The translations under genes and the position numbers were made by a program. Below are positions 33,397 to 44,065 of a stretch of DNA of 64,000 nt, one piece after another (the stretch's first letter is position 1; every line of letters begins with the position of its first letter). The notes beneath the pieces are model-generated. The model was given only the letters and a program-made list of their open reading frames with translations, made no database searches and was not told the DNA's origin. Origin of the DNA: Selaginella moellendorffii (lineage: Eukaryota; Streptophyta; Lycopodiopsida; Selaginellales; Selaginellaceae); assembly GCF_000143415.4 (NCBI RefSeq), contig NW_003314268.1, positions 1,596,672-1,660,671 on the forward strand, given 5' to 3'.

Positions 33397-34100
33397 GGAC
33401 GGAAGAGTGTGGCACTTTTCCTAAGCTGGGGGTCCTAGTTTCAAAGACTCTCTGGAACCTGTAGCTTCATTCAGTCTCTTAAAAAAGATTGAAACAGCCA
33501 AGATTTCTTTGGCATCTGTCTGCGCATAATGATAATAATAACAGCTATTTCAAGTCATGAGGACCCATCCTATCTACTGCTGGTGTGGGGTTGGGGATGT
33601 GTAGTTTCAAAGATTGCAAGCAGCTCCTTAGAAGAAGAATGCCATTAGTGTCTACTGCAGAAGGTTGTGGTTAAGCAAAGCTGTATACATGTGAAAATTT
33701 GCCGAAGAAGCAGATAACGAGACTCCACAATTAACTACAGGAATAGGGAGTTAGCATGCTAACTTATCGGATATACAATGTACCTCCCCATTCGTCTGGA
33801 TTGAGACTAAAAGCTTCTAGTCACAAAGACTCGACCTTATCATGAACCTCGAATGGGAAAGCCCTTAGCACAAGAATTCTTAGACGTAATTTGAAACGAC
33901 CTACTCATTTGCACCGTAGATAGCCTCGCTATGCTTGCATGACTGAAGTTGAAGTGAAATTCTGCTAGGGAATTAGCTCCAGCTCCTTCTATGCATAGCA
34001 AAAGCAAGAAAACCAGCCTTCCATTGACGATTAGTTTCCAGCTCATTAGCGATTTCCGGATCAACGTCGGAAAGTGGATTGAGATGCTGCGAGGCATTTA
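33397..34100 (-). pseudogene. Degenerate fragment of the SHMT gene
   Basis: Matches the intact SHMT gene at 35570-37935 on the same strand, including introns. Blocks corresponding to exons 3 to 8 appear in order: GCGATTTCCGGATCAACGTC near 34048, CCCCATTCGTCTGGATTGAG near 33787, GCAAAGCTGTATACATGTG near 33677, AGATTGAAACAGCCAAGATT near 33487, and GGAAGAGTGTGGCACTTTTC near 33402. Deletions and frameshifts prevent any reading frame. Introns are retained, so this is a DNA-level duplication and not a retrocopy. Immediately upstream on the same strand is a piece of the WAK-like kinase gene. Confidence 0.8.
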
Positions 34101-34111
34101 AAAAGGGTTGT

Positions 34112-34240
34112 CTGGGTCCCAAGATCAACCGAAGTGTCACAGCAACAGAGCCTGTTCATGCCAATAGAAAGTAAGTCGCTACTCGTCATAAAATACCCAT
34201 CTTAGAAAGCTACCTGGATTCCATGATTAAAGTGCGTCCA
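34112..34240 (-). pseudogene. Fragment of a WAK-like kinase gene (exon 2 to exon 3 boundary)
   Basis: On the minus strand this reads AATCATGGAATCCAGGTAG, then CTAAGATGGGTATTTTATGA, then CTATTGGCATGAACAGGCTC. These correspond to 30075-30185 of the kinase gene: the end of exon 2, the whole second intron, and the first codons of the transmembrane exon. It fuses directly to the SHMT fragment, giving a chimera between two genes that flank it at 29.4 and 37.9 kb. Not translatable. Confidence 0.75.
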
Positions 34241-34532
34241 TTCCAAATGCGAGGAACAAAAGACAAAAAAGGAAGAAAAGAGAAAGGATTGAGTTGCAGC
34301 CGCATTATCCATATTGCAAGCACCATAGATTGTAAGCAAGGTAACTTAAAAAAAGAACTCCGGAGTGAAAAATCAGCGAATTGCCTTTGTTTCTCCGCAA
34401 AAGAACATCTACAATTGATTTCACACTACTCAGCTGATTGCCAAAAACTTGCACGCCTTCTCAGGCTTCTCCCGACTCAGTTCTAAAGCAAAAAGGACAC
34501 AAAAGCATTAGAAATCAAACCGGAAAACTGAA

Positions 34533-35389
34533 TCAACCAACCTCTGGTTTCACACCCGGTCCTGGCACTGCATCACGTCCAAAACGAAACTTGTAAACGT
34601 GCAACATGCCTTCCAGCCTAGATCCAGTAAAACAAGTGTATAGCATGTCACTGTACTGCTCCGGCGTTTCACTTTGTACGTGAGCTTGTGCGTCGCCTTG
34701 ACTCTGGATGCTCCCAGTGCCATAGAATGTGACCTGCAAACCAGCAAGAGGCAAGCCGGCTGCTTCCAAAGCAGCAACATGTGCCGGCATATTCATCAAC
34801 TCGTTCCAATCTGCTGGAAGAGCTAGGCCCGCTTGCTGCAGAGTCGATCTTGCTTTTTCACGGCAGTCCTCGCGAGGATGAAATCCAGGCCTTCTAAGCG
34901 TGCAACGACAGCTTCCAACCAGTCTATTTTCTGCTGCTGTGCCTCTACTTGTTTATGAAGTGTGGAAATCTCCTGCTGCTGTGCCTCTACTTGTTTATGA
35001 AGTGTGGAAACCTCCTGCTGCAATGTGGAAACCTCCTGCTGCGATGTGGAAACCTCCCTCTCAAGCGTAGAGATCTGCATCTTCTGCCGCTCCGATTCCT
35101 TTTCCCACTTGTCCATTCTGGTCTTCATCTCATCGAAGAGGGACTTGTAATTGCTGATTCCCACCTGTGGATCACTCTTGAGTATCTCCTGATAGTTAGT
35201 TGCCTGTCTATAAAGAAGATCCTTCTGCTGCGTTGACGCGATCGGCTCGTAGAGAATAAACCCCTTCTTGTTGATGAGTTCCTGGACCGTCTTGTCGGAA
35301 CAGTCGCCTGGGATCACCGCTGTTTTCGTAGGAAGAGTGTCTGGGATTCCAACCGAGGCAAAATGACCTTGGCCCTGCTTTCCTTCCAT
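34533..35389 (-). CDS. Uncharacterised coiled-coil protein with internal 14-residue repeats
   Basis: From ATG 35389 (MEGKQGQGHFASVG) the first exon encodes a globular start and then a long coiled coil. Its core is built from repeats: REVSTSQQEVSTLQQEVSTL, then HKQVEAQQQEISTL and HKQVEAQQQ again, in exact seven-residue multiples. A second exon on the same strand (about 34533-34832) continues with ALPADWNELMNMPAHVAAL and LQVTFYGTGSIQSQG and ends near KPEVG. The join is not certain; a 74-nt intron from 34908 to about 34835 keeps the frame, but other donors are possible. No targeting signal or known domain is seen. The globular C-terminal half suggests a structured domain I cannot name. Confidence 0.5.
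34930..35065. repeat. 42-bp tandem repeat plus shorter derivatives within the coiled-coil exon
   Basis: A unit of about 42 bp (CTGCTGCTGTGCCTCTACTT and onward to GGAAATCTC) occurs twice nearly perfectly. It is followed by three truncated ~21-bp units (AATGTGGAAACCTCCTGCTG type). The period is a multiple of 21, so unit number changes keep heptad register in the protein. Confidence 0.8.
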
Positions 35390-35569
35390 CGTCAATAGCT
35401 ACTTGGAGCTACAATCGACAGGAAAGAGCTTCGCTCCTCGGCCACCCTAAATTCCCTTCGCTTGCTAATGTTTTTTTTTTTTCTATTTTTTTCAGTAAAT
35501 CGCATTTTCTTATATGTTTTAACATTCTAGTATGTCGAAAAGAAAAATGACGGCCGACAACATAAGATC

Positions 35570-37935
35570 TTAATTACGGTACTTCATGGTAGATTTTTCA
35601 AAGCCAATGGTGGGGAAGTCTTTTGCATAGTCTTCCACCTCCTCTCTAAGCGCTTTGATGTGGCCCTGGAATTCGGGGTTCGTGTCAACGGCAGCCTTGA
35701 AATCCTTAAGCTTGGCGCCTGATGAAAGATTTGAGAGATAGATCGAGTGACAGAGGATGTAAACGATCAACATACCTGAGGCTTCTTTGATCTTTACGGC
35801 AATTCCCACCGCACGGTCGAAAAACTCGGCAACTTTCTCAAAGTCCACCTCGGTGAATCCTCTTGATGTCAAAGCAGGAGTTCCTGGAAAAAGAGTGCGC
35901 TTCTTAGTGCCAGAGCAATCACCCAGGTTTTCATCATACCCATTCTTACTCCGCCGGGCACCATCGCAGAGACATCTCCAGGCACTGTGTTCTTGTTGGC
36001 AGCAATGTGAGCCAGCTCGAGGACTCGTTCTACCCTGGATCCATCCAGCCCCTGGAAGACAGAATAATTCATTCAAACAGCAATGTGACAGTACCTTGTT
36101 TTTCAAGTTGACCAGAACTAAGTGATTCTCTGTTCCACCTGACACAAGCTCGTAACCTTTTGCCATCAAATGCTACAGAAATCTTCATTTAGAAAGAAAC
36201 AAAAATAAATACGCTATGTTATACCTTGGCAAAATGAGCAGAGTTTCGAAGAACTTGTTCTTGATAAGCCTTGAACTCTTGTGTAGATGCCTGAAACATC
36301 CCCATTTTTAGATTGACAGTAGAATTCGGCTGATTTACCTGTTTAAGAGCCACGGCAAGCGCAGCAATTGTGTGATTGTGAGGACCACCTTGAAGCCCAG
36401 GGAACACTGCAGCATTTATTTTCTCAGCGTAGTCGTATAGAACCTGCGAGGCACTGTCAAGGAGGTAACTTGGGAAAGTAAACGTACCTCCTGTCCTTGT
36501 TTGTTAGTTTCTTTCACACCCTTGCGGAAGAAAATCATTGCTCCACGAGGACCTCTAAGTGATTTGTGCGTGGTAGTGGTGACAACGTCTGCAACGTCGA
36601 ATGGAGATGGCACGACACCAGCAGCTACAAGTCCGCTTATATGAGCCATATCAGCTAGAAGGATTGCCTTTTGCTTGTTGCAAATCTGTGATAACGTTAC
36701 TTTGAGGTTAAAGCTGCAATCGCTATCTACTCATATGTACCTGACGCATTCGTGCATAATCATAATGCCGAGAGTAGGCGCTGGCTCCGGCCACGATGAG
36801 TTTTGGCCGGAAGAGTGTCGCGCTTTTTTCAAGCTGGATAAGACTCCAGGTTAGTCTCAAAGAGCGAAGTTCTTTGAGACTTCTACTATTCGATTTACCT
36901 GATCGTAGTCAATAAAACCTGTAGATTCATCCAGCCTATATGGCATCGTTTCAAAAAAGATTGAAACAGCCGAGATTTTCTTAGTATCTGTCTGTGCAAA
37001 ATAAAGAAGAATGCCGCTTAGCTTCTAAAGCCAAAGGTTGCCTACCTGATAACCATGAGATAAATGGCCTCCGTGAGGTAAATCAAGAGCCATAATTCTT
37101 TCGTGTGGTTTAAGCAAAGCTGTATACACTTGAAAGTTTGCTGGAGAACCAGATAATGACTGCACATTGACTGCAAAGAAAAGAAGTCAGAGCTTTATCC
37201 TTTCGCCACTGATAAAACGTACCTCCCCATTCGTTTGGATTGAGACGAAAAGCTTCTAGTGCTCGTTTCTGGCACAAAGACTCGGCCATATCAATGAACC
37301 TAGAACGAACAAACAAACATTAAGCGTTCCTAGACGTAACTTGTGAAGAAAAAACGACCTACTCATTTCCACCGTAGTAACGAGCTCCTGGATAGCCCTC
37401 GCTATACTTGTTGGTCATGATGGATCCCACTGCTTGCATGACTGAAGTTGAAGTAAAATTCTCCGAGGGAATTAGCTCCAGTCCCTGGTAAAACAGATCC
37501 AAAGTTTCCTTCTATGTATAGCGAAATTTACCAACCTTCCATTGACGATTTTTTTCCAGCTCAATTATATCAGCGATTTCCGGATCAACGTCGCCAAGTG
37601 GAGCGTTGAGCTGCTTTGGCCACTGCGAGAACGCGAATGCATGTAAACGGATAAGACAAAGAATACTACTTTCTAAAAGGGAACTCCACTTACTGTGACA
37701 TGGGATTTATCCTTGGAACTCTCGAATCGCGAGTACACTTCGTCATTGGCCACGGCGGTCTGGATCACACATCAGAATGTAGCTAGCTATCGAAATTTCA
37801 CAAAGATTCTACCGACGCATTTCGCGAAAGGATCGATCTGGCATCGCCGAGCGCCCTGTTTGCCGCGATCGCGAGCGCCGTAGAGGCACGAAACCTGGAC
37901 AATCGCCGAAGAACAGCCGCCGAAGCTAGCGCCAT
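35570..37935 (-). CDS. SHM1: Serine hydroxymethyltransferase, mitochondrial
   Basis: About 15 exons from ATG 37935 to TAA 35570 encode a ~515-residue enzyme. SHMT interconverts serine and glycine, moving a one-carbon unit to tetrahydrofolate; the mitochondrial form works with glycine decarboxylase in photorespiration. The arginine/alanine-rich start ([20 protein letters not shown]) looks like a mitochondrial presequence. Core motifs in order are [47 protein letters not shown], the PLP lysine in [42 protein letters not shown], and [11 protein letters not shown]. The C-terminus [12 protein letters not shown] is typical. Several introns are below 60 bp. An SHMT fragment at 33397-34100 derives from this gene or a close copy. 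Confidence 0.93.
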
Positions 37936-38264
37936 TGCTCGATCGTAATCCCTCGCGGCAACGCCGCCCCAGCCCAAAATATTTCTTCGTCCACTGCCAA
38001 GCAAACTAAATGACCTATTATCTATCGTCTATACTAACACTCTTTTTCTCTTGTGGCCTGTGGCTGGAAGCCACGTCACCATGATCCTCCAAGGTGTGGT
38101 TCATGTTACTTGACTGGTAGATAGCTACATTGTCATTGTTTTTGCGTGAGCTTGGTAAGAAAAAAAAAGAAAGTAGTAACATCATATGATTATTACCTGT
38201 AGTGGTGTTGTCTACCAAGTATTATATCCTCCTATATCCTTGAGAGAAGCCAAAAAATTCTTGG

Positions 38265-40130
38265 CTAGCTTAGTGACGTCAGGATTTCCTGAATATCACT
38301 CGCTTCAAAGCTATCAAAATTTGCGAGGCCGTGACCCTCCCTCTCGGATGATCCGAACGAGCCGCTCGATGATCCGGCCCTGGAACTGGAGCTGGGAGTG
38401 CAATTCTCGGCCGCTATCTCTGCTAATCCTCCTCCTCTCGATGCTACTTTGTTCGATTTGCCGCCGCCACAGCCTTTTGATCGTTTCCTGGTGCTCGACT
38501 TTACGGCGACTCTCTTATTGCTGTGATTATTCGTGTCCGAGGACGTCGATGAGTCTTCCGGGGATGCAGCCTTCTTCCCGAGAATTACCTGGTGCCAGGT
38601 GAAAAACTCTCAGCACAAACAAAGAGGATTGCAAGCTTCCGAGAATACTTACGTATTTTCCAGCTGCGGAGTTCTTATATTTGTAAAGCCGCAGAAGATC
38701 TCCTTCTTTAAGACAATGGGACCTGATAAACTCTCCTGCGAAATCCGTGCCAAGAGTGAGACAAACTTCTGATTCATCTACGTCAAAAGTTTCTTACCCG
38801 TGTTCTCCAGAAGATACATTCGGCTTTTGTTGTTCGGCCAGAATCTATGTCGTGCTCGAGATTGTAAGAACTTCCACCTACATTGTAAAGAATCTTCGAA
38901 GTTTACCTGTATCTCATGTGCCACTTATATGCGGTGGTCAGATCCTCCATCACAATCGTCATCCCTTCTCGGACAGTCAAGTAAGGCAGGCAGCTCTCAG
39001 CTTCTTTCTGCTCGGAGAAAAACGAAAATCTCTTTTCGCTATTCGCTAGAAGAAATTTCTTCATACCTTTGGGAGGACAATCCTTCCCAGGTTTCCAACG
39101 TCGCTTGGCTTGAGCTGCTTCTGCAGAAGAAATTCCAAGTTCTTCTCGACAATTAGTTCCTGAAAAGACATTTGCATAAATTAAGTGAGCTCCAACAAAA
39201 TATCTCGGCAAGCTTTACCTCCACAGATTTTCGCGATGTGCAGCAAGGAAAAGGCACCTGGTATGGCAGCGATCGCCTCTTTCTTGCCATGCGACACTTA
39301 CGCGCAGTGGACCTAAAGGGCAACTCCACCTTGATCTGTCGATCGCTCCCTGGAAGAAATCCTCCTGGCGTGTGAAAGTGTTCTTCGATAGGCTGCTGCT
39401 CCACCTTGATATTCGCCACTGGATCGAGAATGTTGGCAGCAGCGGGGCCATCGATCACTTGCGGCGAAGCGACCATGAGGTTATCGAGAATTGCCGCTGG
39501 GCAATGCCGCCGAAAGGCATAAAGATTCGTGGATGAGCCGATTGCATCGCCTTGCTGTTGCTGCTGGGATTGGAGAACCTGGCACTCGAGCTGGGGACAA
39601 GAGAACCAGTATTGATCCTCGATGGAGGCGGTGGCGGATTCTTCGTCGCCGATCACGATGCTGTGATGCTGCTGTGCCTGATGCTGCTGCCAATCCATCA
39701 TCGTCGCGGCTGCTGGGACTTCGCCGATCCACTCCACTAACCTCGCGGAGGAGCCGGCCGGGATGCTCGCCATGCTTTCTTTCTTGGCGTCTGGGACCTC
39801 CCAAAGATCAACCAAAGGCTTACAGTCCTGGGGGCCGTCGACCGATAGCGTCGCGGCGGCGGCTCCTCCATAGTTGTCGACGAGTTGGAATCCCGGCGCT
39901 GGCGCCTCGAGCGGGATTATCGATGCCGGATCTTTCTGCGGATGATCGAACGCCACCGACGCCTCCGAAGCGGCGGCGCCGCTGTGCTGCGCGATCGGGC
40001 TGAAATCTTGGAAGGAGAAATCGTCGCAGCAGTCAAGAACCTCGCGGCCGCTAATGCTCACGCTCTCGATCTTGACATCCAGGAGTGGGAAATCGCTGGG
40101 GAGATTGTAGACAGCACACGAGACGGCCAT
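38265..40130 (-). CDS. ABI3: ABI3/VP1-type B3-domain transcription factor
   Basis: Six exons (39219-40130, 39067-39159, 38907-39007, 38798-38844, 38653-38735, 38265-38588) give 519 residues. The first exon encodes an acidic, glutamine-rich regulatory region and ends with a basic patch [14 protein letters not shown], which matches the B2 domain that separates ABI3 from FUS3 and LEC2. The B3 DNA-binding domain follows: [60 protein letters not shown], and [20 protein letters not shown]. The tail is serine-rich and ends [15 protein letters not shown]3 proteins activate ABA-responsive desiccation-tolerance genes through RY elements. In seed-free plants the likely role is vegetative or spore desiccation tolerance (inference). 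Confidence 0.9.
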
Positions 40131-40511
40131 GGCGCCGGCGCCAGCGCCTTCGATCGATGGAAATGGGAAGCGCAAGGGACTAGATTCTTCTAAAATCCTA
40201 GGCCTAACTAGACGATCGATCGCTGGATCGATCGATCAAGAAGGCAAAGACGCCATCTTTGAGGCGCGGAAAAATGTAGGCGCTAAACCAAAGGAGCGGA
40301 AGGGCGTTAACGAGCTGGAAAGTGATAGTGAGAGCACTGGGAGTGCCACCAAATTTGGTGGCTACCCCCAGAATTAGCTTTCCCCAGTGTTCTGTGAACC
40401 GCTAGCTTCGCTAGTGGTAGTTTGCAAAAACAAAATGGAGGAAAAGATGAAAAATGGAAAATAGCAAAAAGCAACATTTCTAAAACAAAACAATCCAACT
40501 TTAAAAATTAT

Positions 40512-40584
40512 CGCCGCCCGTGGGGCTCGAACCCACGACCACAAGGTTAAGAGCCTTGCGCTCTACCAACTGAGCTAGGGCGGC
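40512..40584 (-). tRNA. trnK-CTT: tRNA-Lys (anticodon CTT)
   Basis: On the minus strand the acceptor stem GCCGCCC pairs perfectly with GGGCGGC, followed by discriminator G. The D-arm is TAGCTCAGTTGGTAGAGC. The anticodon arm CAAGG/CCTTG encloses the loop CTCTTAA, giving anticodon CTT. The T-arm is CGTGG-GTTCGAGC-CCACG-like. No intron and no encoded CCA. Confidence 0.95.
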
Positions 40585-40692
40585 CTTGATGTCAGAGATT
40601 TCAAGTTTTGCCTTCTTTGTCTGTTTCGCTATCTTTCTTAAAGTCTTGCATTTTTACTTTTAAAAGGGATAAGGAGTTTTAGGGTTTTTGCG

Positions 40693-41343
40693 ATGGAGCT
40701 GCTATGGAGGAGTTCGCCATTCACCAGCGCTGCTCAAATACCTCTCAAATTCACTCGCCAATCGCCCGCAGGTATTTTCCAGCTGAAATCTTGCCGAAAT
40801 TTCGCTTCATCGCAAGGACATTGCAGCAGGAGCGATCCCTTTGTCGATCACCGCCGAGGAATACAATCGCCGGGAGAACAGGAGAATGAAGCACCAAAGA
40901 ATTCGCAAGAAGGTCTGGAATCGAGGATTTCCAGGAGCTGCATTGCCTGATTCCTCCTCTTTCTTTCTTCCTTCAGCTGAGCGGTACCACGGAGAGGCCA
41001 CGGCTCGCAGTTTTTCGTTCCAACCAGCATTTGTACTGCCAGGTGATTGACGACACCAAAATGCACACGCTCGCGGCCATGTCGACGATCCAGAAGCCCC
41101 TCCGCGACGAGCTCAATCTCAGTTCTGGCCCAACGATTGTAAGTCCTGTTTTTCCTTCCAGTTCTTTTACACTATCTACCGAGAACTTCGCAGGAGGCGG
41201 CAAAACGAGTCGGGGAAGAGATTGCCAAGCTTTGTCTCAGTAAAGGAATCACCAAAATAGCTTTCGACCGGGGTGGATTTGAGTACCATGGTCGGATCAA
41301 AGCCCTGGCCGAGGCCGCTCGAGAGAGTGGGCTTGAGTTCTAA
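40693..41343 (+). CDS. RPL18: Plastid ribosomal protein L18 (uL18c)
   Basis: Four exons (40693-40771, 40827-40912, 40977-41138, 41194-41343) give 158 residues. Residues 1-~40 are serine/arginine-rich and resemble a chloroplast transit peptide. The mature part reads [48 protein letters not shown], then [19 protein letters not shown] and [20 protein letters not shown] ending in ESGLEF. This is the bacterial-type L18 fold that binds 5S rRNA in the 50S subunit. The first intron uses the AG at 40826, not the AG at 40782; only the former keeps the frame. A tRNA-Lys lies ~110 bp upstream on the other strand. Confidence 0.92.
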
Positions 41344-41495
41344 ACAAATTCTTCTCTTTTTGTTTTACTTAACTTTTCTCTTACAGATAATCTCTAGGGA
41401 AGAACATCGCAATGTGCGGTGCCTGTTAGCTCGACGTGTGGTGTTTCGGGGCTCAAGGTTTTTCTTAGTCTTTACAGGTGCTCGCTCGCATAGTC

Positions 41496-43220
41496 ATGAG
41501 GAGCTCATGCCAATCTCTTCATTCTCCTTCAATTTTATTGCCTTCAAAGCGAAGAAGATTGCGCCGAGTTGCTACTGCGGCTCTCAGTAGTGCTCAGGTT
41601 CGCAAGCAAGTGCAGCATCGGTTCTCTCATCAAATTGCATTGTTTTCGCAGGTCAAACAAGCCGAGATGCTGATTGAGCGGCTGTCTACGCGCTTGACAA
41701 CAGATAAGGTGTGAAGTATGTTTTTCATGCATTTGCGCTACCCTTTTAAGTATTTCTTCTTCTTTTGTTCATAGGTTTTGGACAAGATTACTACTGTCAT
41801 TGCTGGCCAAACTCCGGTGCGACGATCATTTTGTTCTCTCTCTTCAAGTTTTGAAGAAAATTCTTGTTTCACAGGTGGAACCAGACATACTGGACAAACA
41901 ACTTAAGGCCATCACAACGGGAGAGGTGTGTTTTTTTGTTCAGTGTTGCTCTTAGAATTGAATTGGTTTGTGTAGGATTACAATTCCTGGGAGGAGTTGA
42001 GGACAGAGCTTGTACACAATGCCTCTAGCCTGTGGACGTCTTCTTATGATTTGGCAAGTCCGAGGCCATTTGAAACCTGTGCTTTTCAATCTTAACGATG
42101 GCTTTCAGCTTACAAACTTCAATCCATTTGAGCTTGGACACTGGGTCGGGGGCTTGATTGAAGACTTCGCTGAAAGAGTAAAGGATGTTCGCAATTTTAA
42201 ATCTGATAATGGTTTTGTTTGCAGTTTGCTGCCTGGGAACTATCTAGTTTGGTGGCCATCGGAGAGAGATGGTTGATCTGGACGCCGCTTGTTGTTCTTA
42301 CAATGGCGTGGTAAATTGTTTCGTTTTCTATCCACAAAGGATGAGCTCGTAAATGTGCACAGGCAAATGTCAAAGAATAGAAATCAGAACGGCGAAGCGA
42401 CGGAAAGCCAGTACGTACGTAATACCAGATCTGTATTCATTTTCCCCTCTGTTTTCTCTTTTATCAAGGACATCGGTGGCTGCACCGCCTGCCACTGAAA
42501 AGCAAAAGCAGGTCAGGAAGGAGATCGAGAGAATGAAACTAAGATGTTCGCTTCTACAAGAGGTGGGAGCTATAAAAGTGAGTTCCTTTGGAGGTTTTCT
42601 TTGTGAGAATTTGGCTTCCTATGACACAACCGAAATTACAGGGAAGTGCAACTATACAAGCCATCGTGAAGCAGCTCCAGATGGTTGGCTCAATGTTCGA
42701 CGACGAGACTGCCATGGAGAACATTGACGGGAGCTGGCAGCTATTGTGAGTGTTTTTTGCGTTTTCGAAGTTTGAGGTTCATTGTTCATACAGATATGCG
42801 TCTCAAGAGCCCGCGATATTTTCTCGATTGCCCGGTCTAGAGATAAGCAATCTGGAGCAGAAGTTTTCACGGCGGAGTAACGATCAAACGCTGACGATAC
42901 ACAATCTCGCGCTCTTGAGGTTTGTAGGATGATCTTTGGAGTAGCGCATCTAAGCTTTGAAACACAGACTACCTGGTGTGGGAGCGGTCCGAGTGGAACT
43001 CAAGGGCGTGTGGAACAAGTCGACTGGTATGGTGGTCTTTGACGAAGTTTCTGCAGGTAGAGCTTTCGAGTCCCCAGTTTCTTGGGACTTGACAAGGATC
43101 ACTCTCGCGCTGCCCGTTCCTCGGTCGGAGCGGTGGGAGCTTTTGTATATGGACGACGTGATTCGCGTAAACCAGGGAGACGATAGCCATTTGTACATCT
43201 ATTCCAGACTTTACACTTGA
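41496..43220 (+). CDS. Plastid fibrillin (PAP)-domain protein with helical N-terminal extension
   Basis: Eleven exons (41496-41597, 41652-41708, 41775-41816, 41875-41925, 41976-42053, 42225-42310, 42363-42410, 42469-42577, 42642-42745, 42794-42919, 42968-43220) give 351 residues. The basic start (LLPSKRRRLRRVATAAL) looks like a transit peptide. A helical region follows (AEMLIERLSTRLTTDKV) with one hydrophobic segment (WLIWTPLVVLTMAW) that may be a membrane helix. The C-terminal half matches the PAP/fibrillin fold: NIDGSWQLLYASQEPAIF, GLEISNLEQKF, VELKGVWNKSTGMVVFDEV, and LLYMDDVIRVNQGDDSHLYI. Fibrillins are lipocalin-like proteins of plastoglobules and thylakoids. The intron at 42054 begins GCAAGT (GC-AG class). 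Confidence 0.72.
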
Positions 43221-44065
43221 AGCTTTGGAATTGAGCACGCATTACTGCCTCCAATATTCTCGCTCTATCGCGTAATAGTTCTTCCAATCCAAGCTCTAAT
43301 GGACTGATCTTAGCGATGCGAGGAGGCAGGAACAAGTTAGGAGATCCTAGTCAGCCAGTTGACGGGAACGAGTGATCTTCCGTGCTTCTTGGAACGTTTA
43401 GAATTGCGATGGAGTCCCTTCGCTGGATTTCAAGAGATGTTTCTCCATCCTTTCATCCACCACCGAGAGAACTCGCGAGATTTCTTAACGTTTCCACACA
43501 CTCGGAGAGCAGTGATCGAGGCCGCGCGCTACGCGATCGTGTTCCCGGCGTCAAAGAGGCGAGGCGATTTAGCGCGAGATCCATCTAGATCTAACTCCAA
43601 AATCCGGGAATGGTTTCCGCCAAGGACGCCCGAGAATGCGCGTGATAATCGGGCGATGGGACTGTGTCGTATGGTATAAGTACATGGTATGATATTTTAT
43701 TATCAGAACCCGGCTGCTGAGATCATGGCTATCAGGTAAGTGTAAAGGTAAACCGTTGTAGAAGACCCGGGTTCGATGCCGAAGGGTCCAATCAACAAGG
43801 ACTTTTATGAAAAAAGTTTGCACAATATGTAGCCTTCGTTCTGGTTCGCCAGCTCATTAAAACGACTTAGACCAGTCAGTTAGGACTTTGGTCTCTCAAA
43901 ACATACGTGTCCGGTTCGACTCTTCTCGTGCTCTTCTAAACTAATTGTATAAATTAGTTTAACTAAAACTTTTAGGGTTGTGCCCTAGTTTCGTTGGCTA
44001 GGGTTTTAGGAAACTCGCAGATCAGGGTTTTCTCTCTTTGTTCTTGGAAATTACATCGCGCAGTC
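43221..44065. other. Spacer with two tRNA-like sequences
   Basis: No protein-coding gene supported. Around 43725-43790 an A-box-like TGGCTATCAGGTAAG is followed ~35 bases later by the B-box-like GGGTTCGATGCC. Around 43868-43925 GTCAGTTAGGACTTTGG is followed by CCGGTTCGACTCT. Neither folds into a complete tRNA with a paired acceptor stem, so they are probably tRNA-derived relics. The last ~120 bases are the eIF4A promoter region. Confidence 0.45.
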
